Origin: Algoriphagus mannitolivorans DSM 15301
Lineage (GTDB): Bacteria > Bacteroidota > Bacteroidia > Cytophagales > Cyclobacteriaceae
DNA length: 64,000 nucleotides
Direction: 5' to 3'
Assembly (NCBI RefSeq): GCF_000429425.1
Contig: NZ_AUBV01000004.1
Coordinates: 248,001 to 312,000 of the forward strand
The notes beneath the pieces were generated by a model, which ran no database searches, was not told the origin of the DNA, and worked only from the letters and a program-made list of their open reading frames with translations. The stretch's first letter is position 1. Every line of letters begins with the position of its first letter. The position numbers and the translations under genes are program-made. Below, one piece after another: positions 53,185-61,895 of this stretch.

Positions 53185-54411
53185 ATGCAGGAATTGCTCA
53201 AACGGTTTGAGAACAAAAAACCGGAAATAACTTTTGAATGGAGTGACAGTGAGACCGAGGCGGAAGGCTGGGTGGTCATCAATTCATTGAGAGGGGGAGC
53301 AGCAGGCGGGGGAACCCGAATGCGCAAAGGTTTGGACAAGCGGGAGGTAGAATCCTTGGCCAAAACCATGGAAGTTAAATTTACTGTTTCGGGTCCTGCC
53401 ATCGGCGGTGCTAAATCAGGGATTAACTTTGATCCATCCGATCCCCGCAAAGCCGGCGTATTGGAAAGATGGTACAAGGCGGTGATGCCTCTTCTGAAAA
53501 ATTACTATGGAACGGGAGGTGATCTCAACGTGGACGAAATCCATGAAGTAATCCCTATCACTGAGTCCTACGGACTTTGGCACCCTCAAGAGGGCATCGT
53601 CAATGGTCACTTTCAAGCCAATGAACCTCAGAAAATCCGAAAAATAGGTCAGCTTCGGCAAGGAGTTTCCAAGGTATTGGAAGATCCCAACTTTACCCCT
53701 AACGGATCCAAAAAATACACTGTAGCCGATATGATCACCGGATACGGGGTCGCTGAAGCGGTGAAGCATTACTATGCCATCTGGGGAGGCGAGCTCAAAG
53801 GAAAGCGAGCGGTAATTCAAGGCTGGGGAAATGTAGGGGCTGCAGCAGCCTGCTTCCTGGCAGTGGAAGGTGTGAAAATTGTCGGAATTATCGACCGGGA
53901 AGGTGGGCTGATCCGAGAGGAAGGTTTTAACTTGGACGAAATCCGGGAATTGTTTCTCAAAAGAGAGGGAAACAAATTGGTCGCAGAGAATTTGATTCCT
54001 TTTGAGGAGATCAATGCCAAAATCTGGGATATCAAAAGTGAAATCTTTATTCCTGCAGCAGCTTCCAGACTGATCACCCAAGATCAGGTGGCAAGAATGC
54101 ATCAAGCAGGATTGGAAGTAATCTCCTGCGGTGCCAATGTTCCGTTTGCAGATCCTGAAATCTTCTTCGGGCCGACAGGAGTATGGGCAGATGCTCGGAT
54201 ATCCGTGATTCCTGACTTCATTGCCAACTGTGGTATGGCGAGAGTATTTGCCTATCTGATGAGTGACAATGCCGAAGTCACCGACCAAGCGATATTTTCG
54301 GATGTATCTACCACTATTGAAAAAGCCTTGAAAAAGACTTTTTCAGAAAATCCTTCCAAAACAAATATTGCTCAAGCGTCCTTTAAAATAGCTTTGACAC
54401 AACTCGTGTAA
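53185..54411 (+). CDS. Glu/Leu/Phe/Val dehydrogenase family protein
   Basis: 408 aa. The catalytic lysine loop is GPAIGGAKSGINFDP, followed by GGDLNVDEIHEV. The nucleotide-binding domain starts at VIQGWGNVGAAAACFL, and IFIPAAASRLI plus CGANVPFADPE mark the family C-terminus. Reversible NAD(P)-linked oxidative deamination is expected, with glutamate, leucine or phenylalanine as substrate; the motifs do not fix which. It is monocistronic, ending in a probable hairpin. Confidence 0.9.
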   Translation: MQELLKRFENKKPEITFEWSDSETEAEGWVVINSLRGGAAGGGTRMRKGLDKREVESLAKTMEVKFTVSGPAIGGAKSGINFDPSDPRKAGVLERWYKAVMPLLKNYYGTGGDLNVDEIHEVIPITESYGLWHPQEGIVNGHFQANEPQKIRKIGQLRQGVSKVLEDPNFTPNGSKKYTVADMITGYGVAEAVKHYYAIWGGELKGKRAVIQGWGNVGAAAACFLAVEGVKIVGIIDREGGLIREEGFNLDEIRELFLKREGNKLVAENLIPFEEINAKIWDIKSEIFIPAAASRLITQDQVARMHQAGLEVISCGANVPFADPEIFFGPTGVWADARISVIPDFIANCGMARVFAYLMSDNAEVTDQAIFSDVSTTIEKALKKTFSENPSKTNIAQASFKIALTQLV

Positions 54412-54427
54412 AAGCAGGCCTTCATTT

Positions 54428-54466
54428 CCCCCTTCCAGATTAACTTTTGGTGAAATCAGGAGGGGG
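54428..54466 (+). terminator. Probable terminator after the amino-acid dehydrogenase
   Basis: CCCCCTTCC (54428-54436) pairs, with one bulge, with GGAGGGGG (54459-54466) across a 22-nt loop; a T-rich stretch follows. Confidence 0.45.
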
Positions 54467-54536
54467 ATTGTTTCTTCTCTTGGACAGTTTCCATCAAAAA
54501 TCGTAGTTTAGCGGTCGCTTCACCGAATAAATTCCT

Positions 54537-54552
54537 ATAGAAAATTTTCTAT
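54537..54552. promoter_or_regulatory. Perfect 16-bp palindrome upstream of nhaD, possible operator
   Basis: ATAGAAAATTTTCTAT reads the same on both strands and lies about 40 nt before the nhaD ATG, immediately before a TATGTTTA -7-like sequence. The position fits repressor or activator binding; no regulator is identifiable in the window. Confidence 0.3.
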
Positions 54553-54592
54553 GTTTATTGTGAAGTAAAACCCTGCTTACTCATTTGACCCA

Positions 54593-56113
54593 ATGAAGAA
54601 ATCTATTGTAAGTTTTATCATACTTTTCGGAATAATATTTTTTGGACTATCCCAAGTCTCCGAAAGCTATGCTGAAACTCTTGAGCCTGCCCAGGAATTA
54701 TTAGCCCAGAGTACCCTGGATACCGGACACGATGCGTCTTTAGAATTGGATTCCCATGCTGACGATGCTCACGGGCATTCCGCACCGGCTTGGCTAGTCA
54801 TTCCTTTCATCACTTTGTTGCTGATGATCGCTACAGGACCTTTGTTCTACGAGCATTTCTGGCACCACAACTATCCCAAAATCGCAGTAGGATTCTCCGT
54901 TTTGGTGGTTTTGTATTACCTCTTTGCTCTGAATAATGTCCACGCTCCGGTACATGCTCTGGCTGAGTACGTCCAATTCATTGCGCTTTTGGCCTCTTTG
55001 TATGTGGCTTCCGGTGGGATTTTGATCGAAATCGATAAAAAATCCACGCCAGTAGCCAATGTGGCTTTGCTCTTGATCGGAGCTGTGATTTCAAATCTAA
55101 TCGGTACCACCGGTGCTTCCATGCTCTTGATCCGGCCTTTTATCCGATTAAACAAAGCCAATATTCAACCCTACCATATTGTATTTTTCATCCTGATGGT
55201 CAGCAACGTGGGAGGCTCCTTGACGCCAATCGGTGATCCGCCTTTGTTCCTGGGATTTCTGAAAGGTGTGCCATTCTTCTGGACGATTGAGCATAACTGG
55301 CCGGCTTGGGCTATGGCGCTGACCTTGTTGGCGATTTTGTTCTATTTCGTGGACAAAAAATTCGGCAAAGCAGGAGAGGACGAGTTCGAGGAAGAGATCA
55401 CTTATACCAACAAATTCACCATGATCGGTACGAAAAACTTCGGCTGGCTATTCGTGGTGATCTGTGCAGTATTTCTTGACCCCAATGTCATCGAAGGCGT
55501 ACCGGCGATTGAATACGACGGACAGAAGTTCTCTTTCCTTCGGGAAATTATCATGCTTTCTGTGGCATTCTTTTCTTACAAGTTTGCAGATCAAAGAGCC
55601 CTAAAAGGCAATGAGTTCAACTTTGAGCCGATCCGGGAAGTGGCCTTTATCTTTATCGGGATCTTCGGGACGATGATGCCAGCTTTGGAATTGGTCGGAA
55701 ACTTTGCCAAATCCCCTGAAGGTGCCGAGTTGATTACAGTCAATACCCTTTATTGGGGAACAGGCACCCTTTCGGCAGTTTTGGATAATGCGCCGACTTA
55801 TCTGAACTTCCTGGCCGCTGCTATGGCTTCAGAGGGAGCCGATATTGGAAACATCGCAGAAGTACGGGAGTTTGCCGCCAATACGATGAATAATTCTGAC
55901 ACTACTTTCCAGTTGTTGGCGATTTCCATTGCCTCGGTATTCTTCGGTGCAATGACTTATATCGGAAATGGTCCAAACTTCATGGTGAAATCCATCGCCG
56001 AGCAAAGCGGAATCAAAATGCCTTCTTTCTTCGGTTACATCATCCGGTTTACACTTCCGATTTTGTTGCCTATCCTATTCTTGGTCTGGCTGGTGTTTAT
56101 CGCTTTCGTATAA
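54593..56113 (+). CDS. nhaD: NhaD-type Na+/H+ antiporter
   Basis: 506 aa. An N-terminal signal-like hydrophobic segment ends near ESYAE and is followed by a His/Asp-rich periplasmic stretch (DTGHDASLELDSHADDAHGH), then ten or more helices. NhaD signatures: ISNLIGTTGASMLLIRPFIR and SNVGGSLTPIGDPPLFLGF, plus GTLSAVLDNAPTYLNFL and GAMTYIGNGPNFMVKSIA. It exchanges Na+ (or Li+) for protons, in keeping with a marine or salt-exposed habitat. A strong terminator follows. Confidence 0.94.
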   Translation: MKKSIVSFIILFGIIFFGLSQVSESYAETLEPAQELLAQSTLDTGHDASLELDSHADDAHGHSAPAWLVIPFITLLLMIATGPLFYEHFWHHNYPKIAVGFSVLVVLYYLFALNNVHAPVHALAEYVQFIALLASLYVASGGILIEIDKKSTPVANVALLLIGAVISNLIGTTGASMLLIRPFIRLNKANIQPYHIVFFILMVSNVGGSLTPIGDPPLFLGFLKGVPFFWTIEHNWPAWAMALTLLAILFYFVDKKFGKAGEDEFEEEITYTNKFTMIGTKNFGWLFVVICAVFLDPNVIEGVPAIEYDGQKFSFLREIIMLSVAFFSYKFADQRALKGNEFNFEPIREVAFIFIGIFGTMMPALELVGNFAKSPEGAELITVNTLYWGTGTLSAVLDNAPTYLNFLAAAMASEGADIGNIAEVREFAANTMNNSDTTFQLLAISIASVFFGAMTYIGNGPNFMVKSIAEQSGIKMPSFFGYIIRFTLPILLPILFLVWLVFIAFV

Positions 56114-56134
56114 GCTTTTCTCCCACTAATCCTT

Positions 56135-56173
56135 CAGCCTGTTCAAGTAGATTTATCTTGAACAGGCTGTTTT
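56135..56173 (+). terminator. Strong rho-independent terminator after nhaD
   Basis: A perfect 13-bp stem (CAGCCTGTTCAAG 56135-56147 with CTTGAACAGGCTG 56157-56169), 9-nt loop and a following TTTTATTT. Confidence 0.92.
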
Positions 56174-56672
56174 ATTTCTGGCATTTCTATTTTTTATACA
56201 TCCGGAATTGTACCAGCACCAAAAGGAAAGCAGAATAAGACTTATGAGGTCAAAATTTTCAAAGAATTTCAAGTAGCCCCGAAGGAGCCAAACCATTCAT
56301 GACCCTTTACGAAGTGCAGGGTAGTCATTTAAATTTCTCTTCCTTGAGCCCTGAAGGGGTGAAACCTCAATGTGTCACCCCTTCGGGGCTCATTTTCTAC
56401 TATTTTGACTTTGCCCCCGGCTGCACCGGGGGTTATGAATTGTTGCGATCCTTTGGATCTTAGGCTACCAAACATTGACCTTTACATCTACTAATTAAAT
56501 TTGCCAAGTGGTTATCAATGCGCATAATCATATTCGATTTTTATCCTTGATAAACATCCAGCCAAATTCTGGGTCAACCTTGGCTATCAATAAAGCAAGC
56601 CTTGTTACGTTATTCTTTCACAAAAACTAGTATCTTAGATAGAATTTATTTTTACATCATTCTTTAAGGAAA
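56174..56672. other. Gene-free intergenic region between nhaD and the lipoprotein gene
   Basis: About 500 bp without a credible gene on either strand. The middle (56270-56465) is an array of stem-loops, listed separately; the rest is AT-rich sequence that holds the lipoprotein promoter, which I cannot place exactly. Short open frames here are interrupted and resemble no protein. Confidence 0.7.
56273..56465. repeat. Array of GC-rich stem-loops, probable dispersed intergenic repeat
   Basis: Stem-loop 1 pairs 56346-56362 with 56375-56391 (17 bp, one mismatch; GAGCCCTGAAGGGGTGA). Stem-loop 2 pairs CCCCCGG 56414-56420 with CCGGGGG 56426-56432. Stem-loop 3 pairs GATCC 56447-56451 with GGATC 56455-56459. 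A partial copy of the stem 1 sequence (AGCCCCGAAGGAG) lies near 56275. GC is far above the flanks. The text AGCCC(C/T)GAAGGGGTGA recurs in many Bacteroidota genomes to my memory; mobilisation or function is unknown. Confidence 0.65.
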
Positions 56673-57248
56673 ATGAAAAAGTTTAGATCCTTTTATTTCC
56701 TCTTGCTGATGTTCCTGTTTTCCTGCCAAAAGGAAGAGGAGGATTTTCTTCCTAAAGGAGCTCAATTGATGCTAAATCCGAATTTGTCCAGATACTCTGA
56801 TTCGGTCAATCCCTGGAAACCGTCCAACCCAGACGGAATTCAGCTTGGGGTGAGCCGGGAGGTATTTATCAGCGGCAACCGCTCCCTGTTCATTGAAAAC
56901 AAAACCAGGGAAATGGCTTCGGCTTCATCTTGGTCACAAACATACACGGGCCCAATGCCCAGACCGGGAAGTACTTTGGAGTTAGTCGCCTTCATCAAAG
57001 GGGAAAAAGTTCAAGATCTTACTCTTGGAGGAAGGGTATATATCGGAGTTAGTACATTTCCTCAAATCAATCAAATCAGTGCAGCAACCACTGCTTTGGA
57101 TTTGCAAGGGGATTTTAATTGGGTCTTGGTAAAAGCAACCCTGGAAAACTTTCCGAAAGATGCCGAAAGAATCGTGGTTGGCCTACATGTTCCCGATCAT
57201 ACATTGGGAAAAGTCTATTTTGATGAAATCAATCTGACCGTGAAATAA
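56673..57248 (+). CDS. Lipoprotein with carbohydrate-binding-like beta sandwich
   Basis: 191 aa. The SPII signal ends LLLMFLFSC (Cys18), followed by an acidic spacer. The mature part is beta-rich: VFISGNRSLFIENKT, SWSQTYTG, STLELVAFIKGEKV, FNWVLVKATLENF, GKVYFDEINLTV. This is the pattern of carbohydrate-binding-like or galactose-binding-like jelly rolls attached to surface proteins. No catalytic domain is present. Its neighbours do not suggest a substrate. Confidence 0.8.
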   Translation: MKKFRSFYFLLLMFLFSCQKEEEDFLPKGAQLMLNPNLSRYSDSVNPWKPSNPDGIQLGVSREVFISGNRSLFIENKTREMASASSWSQTYTGPMPRPGSTLELVAFIKGEKVQDLTLGGRVYIGVSTFPQINQISAATTALDLQGDFNWVLVKATLENFPKDAERIVVGLHVPDHTLGKVYFDEINLTVK

Positions 57249-57383
57249 TAGGTTTATCAGCAATAGAGCCTCAAGCTATAATCTCTTTCGTTGAAAAGTT
57301 GGAAGACCGAAGTTTGCCAAAACTGGACTTTTTACGTGGATTTTATAACGAATAGAGTTTACTCGATAGAAAGGGGTTTCTAT

Positions 57384-57968
57384 TTAAATTTTCACTTCTT
57401 GGTGGCGGAAACATTCCACCAAATGGTCATTGACCAGCCCGGTGGCTTGCATATGGGCGTACATCACGGTGCTTCCCAAAAATTTAAATCCTCGCTTTTT
57501 TAGATCCTTGGCCAGCGCATCGGATTCCGGAGAAGTGGCAGGATAGGCTTCTCCTGCTCTTAAAGCGTTTTGAATAGGTTTTCCTCCAACGAACCTCCAG
57601 ATGTAATCGGAAAAAGATCCAAATTCCTCCTGAACCTCCATAAACCGGCGGGCATTGTTGATCGCTGAGCGGATTTTTGCACCGTTTCGGATGATGCTGG
57701 AATCCTGAAGAAGCTCCTCCACATAGGAATCTGGAAATTCCGCCACGATTCGGTAGTCAAAGTCTGCAAAGGCTTTTCGATATCCGTCTCTCTTTTTCAA
57801 AACAGTAGCCCAGCTCAGGCCGGCTTGTGCACTTTCCAAAACAAGAAATTCAAAATGCACCCGATCATCATAGACCGGTACGCCCCATTCCTGATCGTGA
57901 TATTCTACATATTGAGGAAAGCCCAGGCACCAAGGGCATCGGATTTTGGGTTCTGAAGTAGGAGTCAT
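57384..57968 (-). CDS. tag: DNA-3-methyladenine glycosylase I
   Basis: 194 aa, Tag family, normal length. It has RCPWCLGFPQYVEYHDQEWGVPVYDD at the start (read in two parts), FEFLVLESAQAGLSWATVL and the C-terminal YAHMQATGLVNDHLVECF, giving the Cys/His zinc set of the family. The enzyme removes 3-methyladenine from alkylated DNA. It is divergent from alr. Confidence 0.95.
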   Translation of the reverse strand: MTPTSEPKIRCPWCLGFPQYVEYHDQEWGVPVYDDRVHFEFLVLESAQAGLSWATVLKKRDGYRKAFADFDYRIVAEFPDSYVEELLQDSSIIRNGAKIRSAINNARRFMEVQEEFGSFSDYIWRFVGGKPIQNALRAGEAYPATSPESDALAKDLKKRGFKFLGSTVMYAHMQATGLVNDHLVECFRHQEVKI

Positions 57969-57998
57969 CGCTAGGTATTTTCTTAAAATTAGCCAAGA

Positions 57999-58032
57999 AT
58001 TGGGAATTGACTTCCGCAGGCCTTACTTTTTG
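57999..58032 (+). promoter_or_regulatory. Promoter of alr
   Basis: ATTG (57999-58002), a 21-nt spacer and TACTTTTTG (58024-58032), close to TTTG-N20-TAnnTTTG, 21 nt before the alr ATG at 58054. Confidence 0.5.
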
Positions 58033-58053
58033 GATTGAAGATATTCAAAACCT

Positions 58054-59208
58054 ATGAGACCTACCTCCTACTTGGAAATCAGTGCCAGTGCCTACCGACA
58101 GAATATTGCCTTCATCCGATCCCGAATCGGGCCTTCTCCGGTGATTTCTGCCGTCGTCAAAGGAAATGCCTATGGACACGGTATTCCACAGATGGTCCAA
58201 GTAGCAGAGGAAGCAGGGATTCGGCATTTCAGCACATTCAGTTCGGATGAAGCATTTTTGGTCAACCGCCACAGCCAATTTACCAGTGAAATCATGATCA
58301 TGGGTATGCTCTTTTTGGAGGAGTTACCGCAGCTAATCACCCAAGAAATCAGCTTTTATGTGTTTGATTTTGAACGTCTGGAAGCTGCTATCGAAACCGC
58401 AAAATCCCTCCAAAAACAGGCTCAAATCCATATTGAAGTTGAGACTGGATTTCACCGAACCGGATTTGAGTTAGAAGGTCTGGACCGCTTGGTGGAGATT
58501 TTAATCCGGGAGAAAAAACATCTTCAGCTTAAAGGCCTTTGCACCCACTTTGCAGGAGCAGAAAGCGCCATCAACCATCCGAGAGTACGACTTCAGTTTG
58601 AGCGCTATGAAACTTTTAAAAAAGCCTTTGCCCAGCATGAAATCACTTTTGAACGATATCATACTGCCTGCTCAGCAGCCACCCTTCTTTTCCCTGAATT
58701 CCACCTGGATTTGGTTAGAATAGGTATCGCAGGGTATGGCTTTTGGCCTACCCAAGAGACTTTTCACTTGCTCAAGCCTAGTCTTCATGAATCCCAATAC
58801 AACCCTTTTCGCAGAGTCATCAGCTGGAAAAGCCAGATTATGAGTTTGAAGCCCGTAGAAACGGGTGAATATGTTGGCTATGGGCAGAGCTATCAGACTT
58901 TAGAAAAAATGCTATTAGCCATTGTTCCGGTGGGATACTCTCATGGATACCGGAGAATACTCAGCAACCAGGGGGAAGTATTGATTTCAGGCGTTATTTG
59001 CCCTGTCGTGGGCACGGTCAATATGAATGCCGTTGCGGTGGATGTCAGCCACCTGGATAAAGTGCAAACCGGACAGGAGGTGGTTTTGATTGGAACTCAG
59101 GGAGACAAAGAAATCACAGTGGCCTCCTTTGCTGAGACCACCCGGCAAGTCAATTACGAAATGCTGACTTGTCTGCCTTCCGAAATTTCCAGAAGAATCG
59201 TGGATTAA
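58054..59208 (+). CDS. alr: Alanine racemase
   Basis: 384 aa. The PLP lysine motif is AVVKGNAYGHG, IEVETGFHRTGFE marks the barrel, and the second catalytic Tyr lies in EYVGYGQSYQT. The C-terminal beta domain follows (CPVVGTVNMNAVAVDVS). The enzyme makes D-alanine for peptidoglycan. Its stop shares TTAA (59205-59208) with the convergent purU gene. Confidence 0.95.
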   Translation: MRPTSYLEISASAYRQNIAFIRSRIGPSPVISAVVKGNAYGHGIPQMVQVAEEAGIRHFSTFSSDEAFLVNRHSQFTSEIMIMGMLFLEELPQLITQEISFYVFDFERLEAAIETAKSLQKQAQIHIEVETGFHRTGFELEGLDRLVEILIREKKHLQLKGLCTHFAGAESAINHPRVRLQFERYETFKKAFAQHEITFERYHTACSAATLLFPEFHLDLVRIGIAGYGFWPTQETFHLLKPSLHESQYNPFRRVISWKSQIMSLKPVETGEYVGYGQSYQTLEKMLLAIVPVGYSHGYRRILSNQGEVLISGVICPVVGTVNMNAVAVDVSHLDKVQTGQEVVLIGTQGDKEITVASFAETTRQVNYEMLTCLPSEISRRIVD

Positions 59209-60059
59209 TAGAAAATCACCGTCTTGTTTCGAAAGGCCAAAACCTTGCGATCGACATGGTATTTGATGGCCTTCGAAAGCGTCACTTTTTCCACATCCTG
59301 CCCTATTTGAACCAACTCTGCCACAGAATTGTGGTGCCTTACCCGAGCTACTTCCTGCTCAATGATCGGGCCCGCATCTAGTTCCTCGGTCACATAATGA
59401 GCAGTAGCACCGATGATTTTCACGCCCCGCTCGTAGGCAGCATGATAAGGTCTAGCCCCTACAAAGGCCGGCAAAAAGGAATGATGAATGTTGATGATCC
59501 GGTTGGGGAATTTGTTGATAAAATTTCCGGATAGAATCTGCATGTATCTGGCCAAGACCACGAAGTTTACCTCATATTCCTCCAATAGTCTCAATTGTTC
59601 GGCCTCTGCGACCTCCTTGGTAGAAGCCGTAACAGGAATGTGATGAAAAGGAATCCCAAATGCCTCCACAATCCCTCTCAAATCCTGATGATTGGAGATG
59701 ACCAGTGGAATGTCCACCTCTAGCTGACCTCCGTGGTGCCTTCCCAAAATATCAAAAAGGCAATGAGAAAGCTTACTGACAAAAATGGCCATTTTGGGCT
59801 TGGGAAAATTGAACTGCAGAGAAAACTCCATCCCGAACTTGTAGGCCACTTCTTCCTGAAATTTGGAAGCGATTTCATCTTTTCCCAGAGCAAAAGAATC
59901 CAGCTCCCAAGCAGCCCGCATAAAAAACCTGCCCATTTCCTCATCCACATGCTGGTCCACTTCCAATATATTCCCTTGATGAGCATATAGAAATCTGGAA
60001 ACCTCGGCTACAATCCCTTTTTGGTCAGGGCATTGCACGATCAAAATAGCTTGTTTCAT
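59205..60059 (-). CDS. purU: Formyltetrahydrofolate deformylase
   Basis: 284 aa from ATG 60059. The longest frame reaches 60170, but adds 37 residues unlike the family and enters aroE. An N-terminal ACT domain (QAILIVQCPDQKGIVAEVSRFL, in two parts) precedes a formyl-transferase-like domain with NIHHSFLPAF, the ATAHYVTEELDAGPIIEQ loop and the catalytic Asp. PurU hydrolyses 10-formyl-THF to THF and formate, feeding PurT in purine synthesis. Confidence 0.94.
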   Translation of the reverse strand: MKQAILIVQCPDQKGIVAEVSRFLYAHQGNILEVDQHVDEEMGRFFMRAAWELDSFALGKDEIASKFQEEVAYKFGMEFSLQFNFPKPKMAIFVSKLSHCLFDILGRHHGGQLEVDIPLVISNHQDLRGIVEAFGIPFHHIPVTASTKEVAEAEQLRLLEEYEVNFVVLARYMQILSGNFINKFPNRIINIHHSFLPAFVGARPYHAAYERGVKIIGATAHYVTEELDAGPIIEQEVARVRHHNSVAELVQIGQDVEKVTLSKAIKYHVDRKVLAFRNKTVIFY

Positions 60060-60082
60060 AGGGAATAGGTTTGGAGGCAAAG

Positions 60083-60820
60083 TTAAGAATTCCAGATTCT
60101 CCAGTTTTCTTCTGCCTGAAGCTCCAGCATGTCCTGCCCATTTTTGGCTTTTCCTCCATGATCCAGACAAGCCTGCATCAATTGTGTGAAGGCGGGATTA
60201 TACACCAGATCATAAACCCGATGAGAGGAAGTCAGTTGCTCCAAAGGAATATCCGGAATCCCCTCAATTTTTGGATAGGTTCCCAATGGAGTAGAATTGA
60301 TCAGCAAAGGGTAATCGCGTAAGTAAACAGGATTATTTTTCAAATCCTCATACGTAATCTGGTCTTTGCCGGCATTTCTGGAAACGGACAAAAATGGAAC
60401 GGACAAATCCATCAAAGCTTGTCGGACGGCTTTGGAAGCTCCGCCGGTTCCCAAAATCAAGGCTGGGGGAATATCTTTTCCAAGCCAAGCCTGAAGAGAA
60501 TGCTTAAAACCCAGATAGTCCGTATTGTAACCCTTCGTTTTGCCCGCTTTGATTTGGATACAGTTTACTGCTCCCATGGCCTTTGCCGCCGGATCCAACT
60601 CATCCAGAAATGGAATCACGCTTTCTTTGTGGGGGATAGTCACCGCCATCCCTTCCAATTCCGGGTGATCCTTCACAATTTCCACAAACTGCTTCGCTTC
60701 CGGGATTTCATAAAGGTCAAATTGGCATCCTGAGATCTTCTCTTTTTCAAACTTCTCGGTGAAATATTTTTTGGAAAAGGAATGTCCCAAAGGATAGCCG
60801 ATCAACCCGAATTTTCTCAT
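60083..60820 (-). CDS. aroE: Shikimate dehydrogenase
   Basis: 245 aa. Shikimate-binding GYPLGHSFSKKYF, catalytic Lys in TIPHKESVIPFLDEL, GAVNCIQ, NTDYLGFK and the NADP-binding ILGTGGASKAVRQAL are all present. It reduces 3-dehydroshikimate in the aromatic pathway. It is slightly shorter than E. coli AroE, typical of the phylum. It overlaps the DUF368 gene by 4 nt and precedes purU by 23 nt. Confidence 0.95.
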   Translation of the reverse strand: MRKFGLIGYPLGHSFSKKYFTEKFEKEKISGCQFDLYEIPEAKQFVEIVKDHPELEGMAVTIPHKESVIPFLDELDPAAKAMGAVNCIQIKAGKTKGYNTDYLGFKHSLQAWLGKDIPPALILGTGGASKAVRQALMDLSVPFLSVSRNAGKDQITYEDLKNNPVYLRDYPLLINSTPLGTYPKIEGIPDIPLEQLTSSHRVYDLVYNPAFTQLMQACLDHGGKAKNGQDMLELQAEENWRIWNS

Positions 60821-61752
60821 GATTTCTGAAGTTTTGTCGCCAGCCTTTCAATTCCTAAGACCAGACCGATCCCAAAAAGAAATGCCAAAAGAGCATTTAG
60901 AATCAATGGATCGTTTCCTACTTGCTCGGCATATTCAGTCGGCCAAAGATTTTCAGTGAGAAAAGGTTTTTGCTCTCCACTGGAAGAGGTTCTCCATGCG
61001 GTCACAATTTTCCACGGCCAAAGTTCATTCACTGATCCCAGCATAAATCCCGAAAGAAGACCGATCGTAGTCGAATGGAATTTTCGGAGTAAAAAGGCTA
61101 CCAAACGGCTAAAAGAGAGAATTCCCACCACACATCCGGAGGCAAAAAGGGCTAAAGTGAATATATCTTTTTCTGAAACAGCCTGAAGGATAGTTTCATA
61201 TTTCCCCAGAATCAAGAGAATAAAACTTCCGCTGATTCCCGGCAAGATCATCGCACAAATCGCGATGGCTCCCGCAACGAAGACAAACCACTTGGCATCC
61301 GGAGAAGCAGTAGGGGGAAGATTTGTCACCCAAAAGGCCAAAACAGTTCCCAGCAAAACAGCCAATACGACTCCCAAATGCCACCTTTTGATATCTCTCA
61401 AAATCATGAATGCGCTGACCAAAATCAGCCCGCAGAAAAAGGACCACAAAGGAATCGGATGCTCACTCATCAGGTAAGTAATCACCTTGGACAGGGCAAA
61501 AACACTGGTCAAAATTCCAAGCAGAAGGCTTAAGAGAAAGCTTCCGTTGACGGCCTTGTAAAATTTCTTTACCTCCAGCTTTTTGAGTAAGGAAAGGTTT
61601 TCCAGGTTAAATGAATTGATGCTATCCAGGAGCGTTTGGTAAATGCCCGCAATCAAAGCGATGGAGCCTCCGGAAACTCCGGGAACAATATCAGCAGCTC
61701 CCATGGCCATTCCCTTTAGATAAGTCAGACCGTATTTTTTGATGGATCTCAT
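60817..61752 (-). CDS. DUF368 polyprenyl-phosphate translocase (PopT-like)
   Basis: 311 aa with about eight to nine helices. The DUF368 signature is KGMAMGAADIVPGVSGGSIA near the start, with MILPGISGSFILLILGKYE as the second-half equivalent. Family members (PopT) have been shown to recycle undecaprenyl phosphate across the inner membrane. This role in cell-wall carrier recycling is expected here. It is the first gene of a DUF368-aroE-purU operon. Confidence 0.9.
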   Translation of the reverse strand: MRSIKKYGLTYLKGMAMGAADIVPGVSGGSIALIAGIYQTLLDSINSFNLENLSLLKKLEVKKFYKAVNGSFLLSLLLGILTSVFALSKVITYLMSEHPIPLWSFFCGLILVSAFMILRDIKRWHLGVVLAVLLGTVLAFWVTNLPPTASPDAKWFVFVAGAIAICAMILPGISGSFILLILGKYETILQAVSEKDIFTLALFASGCVVGILSFSRLVAFLLRKFHSTTIGLLSGFMLGSVNELWPWKIVTAWRTSSSGEQKPFLTENLWPTEYAEQVGNDPLILNALLAFLFGIGLVLGIERLATKLQKS

Positions 61753-61855
61753 CTGTTTTAAATTGGTTTTAAAAGCTCCGATGAAATCTTAAAGGGAAAT
61801 ATTTCGATCAATGAATCGAAATTTTTTACCTGCACGATTTCATGGTCAAAAAGAA

Positions 61856-61881
61856 AGGCTGACCGATGGATCGATCAGCCT
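61856..61881 (-). terminator. Terminator after the phosphosulfolactate synthase gene
   Basis: AGGCTGA pairs with TCAGCCT, extended inwards by CGAT/ATCG with one mismatch; the minus-strand exit is T-rich (TTTCTTTTTG). Confidence 0.75.
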
Positions 61882-61895
61882 AGAAAGATGTGATT

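Noticed and set aside
56174-56672. Small protein gene or CRISPR array in the hairpin region
   Set aside because: Repeats are inverted, not regularly spaced direct repeats, and the open frames are interrupted.
60060-60170. 37-residue N-terminal extension of purU
   Set aside because: The residues are unlike PurU, enter aroE, and the ACT domain begins at the ATG at 60059.
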